Below, piece by piece: positions 55,491-64,000 of a stretch of 64,000 nt of DNA (positions within the stretch are counted from its first letter, which is position 1; every line of letters starts with the position of its first letter). The stretch is from Gordius sp. MW1. Its lineage: Eukaryota > Nematomorpha > Gordioida > Gordea > Gordiidae. The translations under genes and the position numbers were made by a program. The stretch lies in NCBI GenBank assembly GCA_964036665.1, contig OZ038529.1, positions 186,001 through 250,000 of the forward strand, written 5' to 3'. A model generated the notes under the pieces. That model was not told where the DNA came from. It saw only the letters and a list, made by a program, of their open reading frames with translations, and ran no database searches.

Positions 55491-56309
55491 ATGGATACTA
55501 ACCATGTTGATGACGTCCAAATTAAATCGGAAAACGCTATGTATTTTAAATTGCCCCCATTTAATCGTATAAATCCCCGCTTATGGTTTGTCCAGATAGA
55601 GGCCCTTTTCACGATTCGAAGAATAACATCCGAGTCTAGCAAACTTGGGTACGTGATTGAATGCCTCCCACAAGAAGTCACAATAGAGATCCAAGATTAC
55701 TTGGAGAATCTTCCGTCTGAGGCCCCGTACACCACGATCCGGTCAGCTATCATAGATCGCACAACAAAATCGGACTCAGCACGATTCCACGATTTACTCT
55801 CCAACGTGCAATTGGGTGATCGTACACCCTCACAACTCTATAGACACATGAAAAGCCTTCTGGGTACCGCCAAAATGGACGACATCATTCTAAAACAATT
55901 GTGGTTGGAGAAACTGGACAACAACATGGCCAGCATCTTGGCGATCTGTGCAAGTGACCAGACTTTAGTCAAGCTAGCTGAAACAGCTGATAAAATCGCG
56001 GAAACGTACCATACGCCGCAAATATCCAACGTCGTCCCTGCAACACAGAGATCAAACAATGATATCGAAATGCTCAGAGACATGGTAAATAGACTGAGCG
56101 TGAGCATAGAGACATTGCGACAAGAAGTCAGTCAAAAAAAACGTTTTCAGTCGAGAAGTAGGTCTACATCAAGACGATTTCGATCCCCGTTTCAACCCCG
56201 CGCTGACGTTCCCGAGGATTGGTGTTGGTATCACCAAAAATATAAAGAAAAAGCCACTAAATGCCGACAGCCTTGCAATTATACCCCCCTTTCCTCGTCA
56301 AACCCATAG
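55491..56309 (+). CDS. gag: Gypsy Gag polyprotein
   Basis: 272 codons. Starts MDTNHVDDV about 70 bp after the LTR. Residues ~18-190 form the capsid-like helical region ([17 protein letters not shown], then [13 protein letters not shown]). An Arg/Ser-rich linker (215-232) precedes [18 protein letters not shown] (245-262), the single C-H-C-C nucleic-acid knuckle typical of this arthropod gypsy group instead of a CCHC box. Gag packages the RNA. The stop at 56307 overlaps the pol frame by 49 bp in the -1 frame. No other start is needed. Confidence 0.93.
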   Translation: MDTNHVDDVQIKSENAMYFKLPPFNRINPRLWFVQIEALFTIRRITSESSKLGYVIECLPQEVTIEIQDYLENLPSEAPYTTIRSAIIDRTTKSDSARFHDLLSNVQLGDRTPSQLYRHMKSLLGTAKMDDIILKQLWLEKLDNNMASILAICASDQTLVKLAETADKIAETYHTPQISNVVPATQRSNNDIEMLRDMVNRLSVSIETLRQEVSQKKRFQSRSRSTSRRFRSPFQPRADVPEDWCWYHQKYKEKATKCRQPCNYTPLSSSNP

Positions 56310-59300
56310 GCCTGCCAGAATCCGCGACACCTGGTTCAGGCCATAACATCAGTCGTTTATTTTTTATTTATGATAAATCAACCAAATTTCGTTTTTTAAT
56401 AGACACTGGCGCGGAACTAAGTGTCGTACCACCCCCGCGTAACCACCGTCTCACTCCCTCACACATCCTCCTCCAAGCTGCAAATAATAGTTCCATACTG
56501 ACCTATGGCCAGAAATCAATGGAACTGGACCTTAGCTTACGGAGAAGTTTTCAATGGGTTTTTACCATCGCCGACGTTAAAACACCTATCATCGGGGCTG
56601 ATTTTTTAAATCATTATAACCTTCTCGTTGATATACGACGTAAATGTTTGTTAGACCCTAAGACGACTTTAAAGTCTTATGGGCGATATATTGACTCGAA
56701 CTTGTATAATTTGCAACTAGCAATAAAAATTGATTCACCGTATTTTAAAAATGTGTTGAAAGAATTCCCTGATATTTATGCCCCTCCAAATTACAGGTCA
56801 CGCGTAAGCCACCAAGTAGTTCACCACATACGTACACTAGGACCACCCGTTTATGCCAGACCTCGACGATTAGACCCTGTCAAGCTAAAAATTGCCAAAC
56901 AGGAGTTTGCTCACATGCTCGAACTCGGCATAATTCAACCCTCAGAAAGCCCCTGGAGTTCTCCACTGCATATGGTTCCGAAAAAAACTCCAGGAGATTG
57001 GCGACCGTGTGGAGATTACCGAGCACTTAACGTTATAACGATACCGGATCGTTATCCTTTGCCACACTTGCACGATTTCTCGCTCAATCTAGCCGGCACA
57101 ACCATCTATACAAAGATAGATCTAGTCAGGGCTTACCATCAAATACCCGTAGCCTTAGAAGACATCGCAAAGACTGCAATAACTACACCTTTCGGTCTTT
57201 ATGAATTTTTGCGAATGCCTTTTGGTTTACGAAATGCTGCTCAAACCTTCCAACGCTTCATTGACCAAGCTCTCCGTGGTCTCAATTTTACCTTCGCATA
57301 TTTGGACGATATTTTAATCGCAAGTACATCAACTAATGAACATTTAGACCACTTACGTCAGGTTTTTACAAGATTAAGAGATTTTAATATAAAGATCAAC
57401 CTGGACAAGTGCCAATGGGGATGTTCGTCTCTGGATTTCCTAGGACATCAAGTTTCCCCACAAGGTTTAACACCAATACCGGAGAAGATCTCGACCATCA
57501 AGAATTTTGCCACTCCGACCACCATGACACAACTACGTCGTTTCGTGGGAATGGTAAATTTTTACAGGCGTTTTATACCCAACTGTGCACTTCTTCTACA
57601 ACCACTGACTGATCTCCTCACCGACAAAAAAGGACCATTGGACATGACGCAAAGCGCACACGGTGCATTCCACAAGATTAAAATAATGCTCGATGAAATC
57701 TCGACCCTTAATCATTTAGTGGATGGTGCCAACATCTCTATTACAACCGACGCGTCAAACTCCGCCGTTGGAGCCGTTTTACATCAGATCGTAAAAGGGG
57801 AAATCAGTCCTTTATCCTTTTTCTCCCTGAAATTGAGCAAAACACAAACTCGATACAGTACTTTCGGGAGAGAACTACTAGCAATCTATCTGGCAATTAA
57901 ACATTACCGACACATTTTAGAAGGTCGCGATTTTACAATTTTTACTGATCACAAACCGTTAACTTACGTTCTCACTTCTAAATCCGATAAATACTCGCCC
58001 CGCGAAATACGACAATTAGACTACATCTCACAATTTACTTCAGATATACAGTTTATTAAAGGTAAGGCGAATATTGTAGCAGACACTCTGTCCCGAATCG
58101 ATATCGATTCCATTCAACAACCAAACACCTCACTCACAGAAAGAATTGCTATGACACAAAAACAAGAGCAATACCAACTAGAAGATCTCGAAAGCCTTCA
58201 ACTGGAACAACGCTTAATTCCAGGTACAAATTTAACTATTACGTGCGATACATCTAAATCGATTTCGAGACCTTTAGTACCTAAGACGCTCCGACGCATA
58301 GTTTTTAATCAGCTACATGGTCTTTCTCACCCAGCTTTACGCCCAACACTTAAACTAATCGCCCAACGTTTCGTCTGGCCGGGAATGAACAAAGATGTAC
58401 GCGATTGGACAAAGCAATGCATTGCATGTCAGAAATGCAAGGTAAATAGGCACGTAATATCAACCCCAGGCACGTTCGCTGAACCAGACGCAAGGTTTAG
58501 CCACGTACATGTAGATCTCGTCGGACCCTTGCCACCTTCTAACGGCCATATTTACATTTTTACTGCCGTTGATCGTTTCACCCGATGGCCGATTGCAATT
58601 CCCATTAATGACGCAACAGCCGAAACCGTTGCACGCACATTTTTGACACACTGGATAGCCAACTTTGGTGTTCCAGCGACATTAACCACGGACCGGGGAC
58701 CGCAATTCCAATCAACCCTTTTTAAACAATTATCTATTTTACTAGGTTATCACCATATCACTACGACAGCTTACCATCCACAAGCCAATGGGATGGTAGA
58801 GCGATTCCACCGGCAACTCAAAAGTGCAATCATGACAAAAGGTGACGTTACCCGTTGGTCCGAACTTATTCCCCTTGTACTCCTAGGGATTCGCAACACC
58901 GTCAAGGAAGACCTCGCCTGTTCAAGCGCTGAGCTTGTATACGGTACTTCTTTACGACTCCCAGGAGATTTTTTACAACCGTCCGATTGTGACATTAACG
59001 CTGCCGATTACATACAACGCCTTAGACAGCAGTTTGATGATGTCCGATTTACACCTTCCAGACAATCGAACATCAAACCACAAATTTCTGACAATTTATT
59101 TTCATCAACCCATGTTTTCATAAGAACTGATCGACTACGCAAAGCTTTAGTTCCCCCCTATGAAGGACCTTTCAAAGTGATTGGAAAGCATACTAAATTT
59201 TTTATCATAGATCACAATGGGAGGAAAGACACGGTCTCGATTGATCGATTAAAACCAGCTTTCCTTGAGCCTAAGGTTGATAAACCGAATTCATCGGTTG

Positions 59301-59458
59301 ACCCAAATTCACCCAAACCAAACAATCACCCACCAAACCAAATTTTAAAACAACCTACCATTGTTTCTTCTACAAAAACTAGCGCACCCCTCAACCCAAC
59401 CTTTACCAAGTCTGGTCGACAAGTGCATTGGCCAAAAAAATTTGTTAATTTCGTATGA
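56261..59458 (+). CDS. pol: Gypsy Pol polyprotein (PR-RT-RH-IN)
   Basis: 1065 codons, uninterrupted. Aspartic protease [10 protein letters not shown] (Asp at 48). Reverse transcriptase with YLDD at 347-350. RNase H with TTDAS (Asp497) and later TDHKPLTYV. Integrase zinc region with CIACQKC (720-726). Catalytic Asp752 (VDLVGPLPP), Asp811 (TDRGPQFQ) and Glu847 ([11 protein letters not shown]) give the D,D-35-E spacing. The C-terminal GPFKVIGK segment is the GPY/F module. The frame opens at ATG 56261 directly after an in-frame TAA, so Pol is made either by -1 frameshifting inside the 49-bp overlap (a C6 run at 56284-56289 is the only homopolymer there) or by reinitiation. Key residues are all present. 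Confidence 0.95.
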   Translation: MPTALQLYPPFLVKPIGLPESATPGSGHNISRLFFIYDKSTKFRFLIDTGAELSVVPPPRNHRLTPSHILLQAANNSSILTYGQKSMELDLSLRRSFQWVFTIADVKTPIIGADFLNHYNLLVDIRRKCLLDPKTTLKSYGRYIDSNLYNLQLAIKIDSPYFKNVLKEFPDIYAPPNYRSRVSHQVVHHIRTLGPPVYARPRRLDPVKLKIAKQEFAHMLELGIIQPSESPWSSPLHMVPKKTPGDWRPCGDYRALNVITIPDRYPLPHLHDFSLNLAGTTIYTKIDLVRAYHQIPVALEDIAKTAITTPFGLYEFLRMPFGLRNAAQTFQRFIDQALRGLNFTFAYLDDILIASTSTNEHLDHLRQVFTRLRDFNIKINLDKCQWGCSSLDFLGHQVSPQGLTPIPEKISTIKNFATPTTMTQLRRFVGMVNFYRRFIPNCALLLQPLTDLLTDKKGPLDMTQSAHGAFHKIKIMLDEISTLNHLVDGANISITTDASNSAVGAVLHQIVKGEISPLSFFSLKLSKTQTRYSTFGRELLAIYLAIKHYRHILEGRDFTIFTDHKPLTYVLTSKSDKYSPREIRQLDYISQFTSDIQFIKGKANIVADTLSRIDIDSIQQPNTSLTERIAMTQKQEQYQLEDLESLQLEQRLIPGTNLTITCDTSKSISRPLVPKTLRRIVFNQLHGLSHPALRPTLKLIAQRFVWPGMNKDVRDWTKQCIACQKCKVNRHVISTPGTFAEPDARFSHVHVDLVGPLPPSNGHIYIFTAVDRFTRWPIAIPINDATAETVARTFLTHWIANFGVPATLTTDRGPQFQSTLFKQLSILLGYHHITTTAYHPQANGMVERFHRQLKSAIMTKGDVTRWSELIPLVLLGIRNTVKEDLACSSAELVYGTSLRLPGDFLQPSDCDINAADYIQRLRQQFDDVRFTPSRQSNIKPQISDNLFSSTHVFIRTDRLRKALVPPYEGPFKVIGKHTKFFIIDHNGRKDTVSIDRLKPAFLEPKVDKPNSSVDPNSPKPNNHPPNQILKQPTIVSSTKTSAPLNPTFTKSGRQVHWPKKFVNFV

Positions 59459-59484
59459 ACTCCGTTTTTACCCAGCGGAATATT

Positions 59485-59765
59485 TGTTGCGTCCATTGGC
59501 TTAATTGATTTAATTGTCCCTTACGATTTCGCAACGTTAATTGACCACCAAGCATACCTCGAGGTATCACCACTATCTATAATTGATTTGTTTATATCTC
59601 GCGGAGGCAACACTAAACTGAATTGATTCCAATTAATATAGGTGTATATAAAGGAATTTTATATACACCATTTACTCACTTTTTGTTCTCGCATACATTT
59701 TACTTTAAATGGATATTTAATAAAGTACTTATTACTTTATCCTTGTGGTATTATTTATCCCGAAA
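59485..59765 (+). repeat. 3' LTR of the gypsy element
   Basis: Same 281 bp as 55139-55419, no mismatch seen by eye, followed by the TSD GGCA. Confidence 0.93.
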
Positions 59766-59773
59766 GGCATAAT

Positions 59774-60350
59774 AAAACCATTATTTTGGTATCAAATTTT
59801 TATCGATGAGTAAAAGATAAATATAATATTCGCAAAAATAATAATTATAATAAAAAATTATGTATAAAGGAGGAGGAGTAAAGTGGGGTATGCATCAAAC
59901 GATAAATGGCGAGTTTAAATCTAATTCTTCGCCTATTTTCAATGCGATTATTTTTAATTACTTAATTATATAATAAACAACACACGTGAACTATTTGGAG
60001 ACAACTAAATATAGTCTTTGGATACAACAAAAAGATAAAAAAATATTCATCCGAAGAATTTAGACCTATTTCCTACTTAAAACAGTTTAACCTATAATTA
60101 TATGATAAAGTTTTTAGCATAACTTTGTCTTTTACCTGCACAAATAATTTTATAATTAAGTTTATTTTAATATGTCAAATCGTTATATAAGTTCTTAAAT
60201 TTTTTTGATCATCATCATTTAAATGTTCCACGGGGCATGTACTAAAATAAGACCAGTCGAGCTAAACTAATGATTTATATAATTTGTGCACCTTCTGCTC
60301 AAACTGATAGTAAAAAGATTTTAAAATATGTTTAAATATTTTTTATTTAG
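59774..60350. other. AT-rich DNA, probable intron or upstream region of the FLYWCH gene
   Basis: No ORF. Ends with TTTTTTATTTAG, a good splice acceptor for the exon at 60351. Confidence 0.45.
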
Positions 60351-61225
60351 AAAAGACCAATACTGCATTGGAAAATGTCGATGTTGAAATAAATAACGAT
60401 GTAAGTCCGGATCAAGGGAAAAATGGGCTAATGTTATTAAAGTGTAGAGTTCGTGAAAAACAAATTTTAATGGACCCACACAAAGAAAAGCGTGATAAAT
60501 TATATACTTGTCCAGATATAATTGCAGATTCTGATTTACCTATTTTTAAAATCATACAAGAACCAAGTCAGTGTAACATTTAGAAGTTATTTCATTCTGT
60601 TGATCTCATATATGTATCCCTTATTATTTTTTATTGATTTTATATTTAATATTTTTGGAATAACATAAGATAATGATCTAATCCCCAATTATGAGGTCAA
60701 AAAAAGTCAGAAAGGCAATGATATAATGGTGCATAATGGAAGAGAATATATTATGCATCAAAAGGTGAAAAATATTCTATATTATAGGTGTCGGGCTAAA
60801 GAATGCCAAGGAAGAGGAAAAATAACTGATAATTTTTTTACTGTTACTGTACAGCATAAAAGATGTACAAAGCGCATTAAAAGTTCTTTAAAATCAAAAT
60901 CTACTCCACAACCAAGTATGATATTTTCTTAAAATGCATTTTGTTGATTGTAAAAAAATTCTAATTTATATGATCTTTTTACATGTGACATCTCTAAGTA
61001 ATACTATACATAAAATAACAGCTTTTGACTTTGTAAAACCCTATTAGAATCTGATCCTACTTATATTAGATCCCATGTCTAATTGTTAATAATATTTTTT
61101 AAAACAAGAAAACACCAAACAAGAAGATAGAATTCAAAAATCCATGATACAACCAATTGAAAAAAAGAAAAACATCAAATCAACATCTATTCGTGCACAA
61201 GATGCTAACTATGATACTTCTCCTG
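60351..61225 (+). CDS. FLYWCH zinc-finger gene, three internal exons
   Basis: Exons 60351-60566, 60670-60915 and 61109-61225 (216, 246 and 117 bp, all multiples of three) are bounded by TTTATTTAG / GTCAGT, CATAAG / GTATGA and ACAAG / GTATTT. All introns fall in phase 1, and the joined frame has no stop. Exon 1 encodes an acidic/basic linker (MDPHKEKRDKLYTCPDI). Exon 2 holds a whole FLYWCH domain: YEVKKSQKGNDIMVHNGREY, then YYRCRAKECQGRGKI with Cys-Cys, and VQHKRC supplying His. Exon 3 is a Lys/Gln-rich linker (KKKNIKSTSIRAQDANYD). FLYWCH fingers bind DNA or protein partners. The start of the gene lies upstream of 60351 and is not seen. Confidence 0.65.
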
Positions 61226-63075
61226 GTATTTTTATGAATATATTATATTTAGAGTTAGCTAAATATTATATCATTAATTTAAGTAAAAAGTACTTGGCAT
61301 TTTTTAATCTTATTTTTTTGAGCTAATTTTATATATATTAAAATTTGATTGGTTACTTTTTGATTAGATTTCCAATTTTATAAATAATGTTTTGGCCCTT
61401 TCGTTTTACAAAAATTTATTGAACAAAATGTAAGACTGTTTCCTAGTGTTAAATTAATTTGCTCTACATAAAAAACAAATAATTTTTGATGCATTGATAG
61501 TCAATAATAAAACACTTATTTCATTTTCTTTCATATCATTATACATTTTTCATTTTTATTTTTATCAAAGTAAAAAATTCAAAATATAGACCTGTTTAAA
61601 AAGATGTAATTAACCCTAAATTTTAATGCTCTCATTTTTATGCAACATTTTAAATTGCTTAAACATTTAATATTAGAAATAGAGTACATTACAAGTCAAC
61701 GTGGTGGCTACATTATCTACTACAAGAAATACCTGTACCATCATTCTTACAATAGAAGAGGCATCCTAGTATATAGGTAGTAATGGATGAAAACACAATT
61801 AAATTTCATATTATAAAGGGCCAATTTTAATTATTATCAGATTAAAGCGCTGCCATTTTAACCATTTCATTTTGCTTTGATATAGTTGTGAATAATTTTG
61901 TTTGCCTTTATTTTGGCTTAAAGTGAGTATAAATAATACATAGGGTAAAATGGCAATATATTTAATTTATACACTCCTTACTAAAAAATACTTTTCTTAA
62001 CATCATTAAATATAAATGCCTAATAAAAACTGCATTTTAAATGAATATATAAATAAATCACATTTTTTGCCTGTATGCACTATAAAAACTAACTTAACTT
62101 AACAATTGAATTATCTTTTATAATGCATCCTTGGACAATATACACAAGGTATTAACTCAACCATAGCCCATTTGATTTGGCTATCATGATTCTATTACAT
62201 AGTGGTGTCCTACCTAGGTTATCGAAGCAATTTGAAGGTTTTAGTTTAGGTCAGGATTACAAATAACGATTGGTTTCAAAGAAAGATGATTTAAGAAATT
62301 AATATCTCCATAACCTTTTCACAACTAACACCATTCAATTTTTTAAGCTGAATACCTTTTTGGGTCAAGTTTAAATGATTCTGGATATGAAAAATTTGTA
62401 TGAGGTGTAGTTGTTATAAAAGTAAATATTTTGAGGCTGTAGGATTTGAATTGAAGAAATTTCCTTGTCCAATTATATTTGGTCAGAATATATTTTACCC
62501 GAGACTTTGACAAATAAAGTTTGTATCATTAAACGCAGCAACTTAACTAAAACTATTAATTTAGACCTAAAGTTTTTTATGCTGTTTATTTGAAACCCTA
62601 AAAAAGTGCCAAAGAGTCCTGCAAAGGCCCATTGTTTTGACACAGCCCGACCCGACCTGAAATTTTATTAATTTTTTGTATAACTTGAATCATTATGACC
62701 CTTGCCCGACCTGGTCTCTAATGTTTAAATCAGAGACCAAAAATGCTCGGACCGCCCGGCAATTTAGATTTTCGGACAGGCACCATAACAAGATTTTGGC
62801 AATTAGGGCTCAATAAACTTTCTTGCCTAGTGTATTATTTTATTTTCGTTTATTTTGTCTTTATTTGATATAATAATTATTTATCGTTACTCTCGCTCAA
62901 AAAGATCGAGAATTAAATTACTATATTTTGGTAAATATAACCAAATTATTGCATAAAATAATTATCATTTCGGGTCGAGCAGCTGTAAAGATTCGGAAAT
63001 GGCCCGGCCGGTTAATTAAGTTATAAAATATCAACGGGTCTGCGAAAACAAAGCTGACCTTTAGTTTAAACAAAG
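61226..63075. other. AT-rich DNA between FLYWCH exons, with GC-rich hAT-like scraps
   Basis: Probably intronic. AGTCCTGCAAAGGCCC, GCCCGACCCGACCTG and GACCGCCCGGCAATT at 62612-62770, plus GGGTCGAGCAGCTG and TGGCCCGGCCGG at 62972-63012, are hAT subterminal-like words. Further coding exons may exist but I could not identify them. Confidence 0.4.
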
Positions 63076-63419
63076 TCCAATATAAAACTTTGTCAACTAG
63101 TATATATTGTGGTAACGTATACGTCAGATGTCGTATGAGGGAGTGCAAGGGCAGACTCAGGGTTCGTGCGCGAGCCGTTAAGGCTTACAGAACTCACAGT
63201 CACGCAGATGATGAGGCGGAATACTTTAAACTCATGTCGCGACAAAAGTTGAAACAAGCCGTGCTAGAATCTCCCACCACTCCTATGATCAAGGTGTACG
63301 GAGAGGTTTTGGAAGATTTGATGGCAAAGTACCCAAACATTGCCACCATACCCGACGCCCTGCCAAAGTACTACTCCGTGGAAAAGACCTTGATGAGAGC
63401 TACGAAAACCATGCCCTAA
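63076..63419 (+). CDS. FLYWCH-domain terminal exon
   Basis: The frame from about 63076 to the TAA at 63417 encodes the second half of a FLYWCH finger (NVYVRCRMRECKGRLRVRAR, then YRTHSHADD with paired His) and a conserved-looking tail (RQKLKQAVLESPTTPM, EVLEDLMAKYPNIATIPDAL). Its GC content is well above the flanking DNA, as for constrained coding sequence. An AAAG acceptor at 63072-63075 would fit phase 1 of the upstream exons but has a poor pyrimidine tract. The first half of the finger (LVxxGY) is missing, so an exon is likely unseen upstream, or this is a separate gene copy. Confidence 0.6.
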
Positions 63420-64000
63420 AATTATATTTGAATTTATCGTCTTTATATATTATGTGCGCTATATTGTGTATTTATATGAATAATATTGAACAAAATGTAC
63501 GCCTTTGCTTCGGTAGGCAAAGAGATGACTTGTGTATATGTCTAAGAATTTAAAAACAGGGTTGAAATCGACTGAACATTAGAATATGGTTTTAAATATA
63601 AAAAGATTGTTTCTATGTAGCGTTGATGGAAAGAGAAAGGACAAAAAAATGACAACAATATATACTAAACACTTGTCGAGGGTAAAACTGATTTTAACCC
63701 TCAATTGCTGAGTTATTGTAGCTTTTATTAATTTTTGTTAAAATACTTTATAGCCTGAAACTAGCCTCGTTTACGCAAGGGTTTTAGAATAATTAAAATT
63801 GATTTTAATTTTATCTCGTCGTCGTTGTGTAACATAAACCAAACTTTAGTTCAATAAGCTAAATTTAGCTTGATTAAATGAGAATTATAAAAGATGCTAT
63901 TTTCTTTTAATTTTAATATGTTTAAGATATCTTTTAAACGGGCCCTCATCATTACTCCTTTTACATCGCGTTCTCATTTAATTAAATATTGCACCCCAAC
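63420..64000. other. AT-rich downstream DNA, no further gene seen
   Basis: Likely 3' UTR and beyond. A small hairpin (CTTTGC and GCAAAG around TTCGGTAG) lies at about 63503-63522. No clear AATAAA within 150 bp of the stop. Confidence 0.45.

Larger units (their letters stand above)
55139..59765 (+). mobile_element. Complete Ty3/gypsy LTR retrotransposon, young
   Basis: 281-bp LTRs at both ends with no difference seen by eye, a 4-bp TSD GGCA (55135-55138 and 59766-59769), a primer-binding site, intact gag and intact pol with protease, reverse transcriptase, RNase H and integrase in gypsy order. There is no envelope frame. Integrity of all parts suggests recent transposition. The polypurine tract is weak; only short purine runs precede the 3' LTR. 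Confidence 0.95.

Noticed and set aside
57409-58995. ORFs on both strands inside pol
   Set aside because: They are alternate-frame shadows of the intact pol gene.
55139-59765. Endogenous retrovirus with env
   Set aside because: Only about 26 bp separate the pol stop from the 3' LTR, so there is no room for an envelope gene.

Overview
The window is AT-rich metazoan nuclear DNA (short spliced introns, low GC, no operons, no rRNA). It is dominated by transposable elements. The repeat types (BED/hAT DNA transposons, an R2-like restriction-endonuclease LINE, a gypsy element with a CWYH...KC Gag knuckle, many TIR MITEs) fit an arthropod. A sap-feeding hemipteran is a reasonable guess, but nothing here proves a species.

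Layout. 1-1618: end of a composite tandem-hairpin repeat, called here the CCAAT-array element (copy A). 1619-4200: AT-rich DNA with small relics. 4237-7400 (minus): decayed R2-like LINE. 7408-13480: a stack of insertions, with one hAT inside a fragment of a second hAT family, and a further copy of that second family (exact 8-bp TSD) inside CCAAT-array copy B, which itself sits in a GGGCC-rich hAT-like element. 13.2-26.6 kb: MITEs, GC-rich hAT-like elements, a near-perfect ~100-bp hairpin, a minisatellite, and copy C. 26782-36814: one hAT element with an exact 8-bp TSD, swollen from about 2.5 kb to 10 kb by at least three nested insertions (copies D, E, F and another repeat). 37-46 kb: a 170-bp satellite, a TRIM-like LTR element and more hAT-like relics. 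46.6-47.3 kb: LINE relic next to a compact two-exon host gene (47270-47571), unidentified, encoding an ~87-residue single-pass membrane protein. 48.5-50.3 kb: three MITEs nested in each other. 50.4-51.7 kb: gypsy integrase relic. 55139-59765: complete young gypsy retrotransposon with 281-bp LTRs that look identical. 60351-63419: exons of a FLYWCH zinc-finger gene.

How the parts relate. Most of the 64 kb reads as a stratigraphy of insertions that can be ordered by who interrupts whom, confirmed in several places by exact target-site duplications. Likely host coding sequence is limited to the small membrane-protein gene and the FLYWCH gene. The only apparently intact mobile element is the gypsy element. 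The least explained component is the CCAAT-array element, present in six copies, flanked by TTAA at its 5' end and ending in a GC hairpin followed by a T-run.
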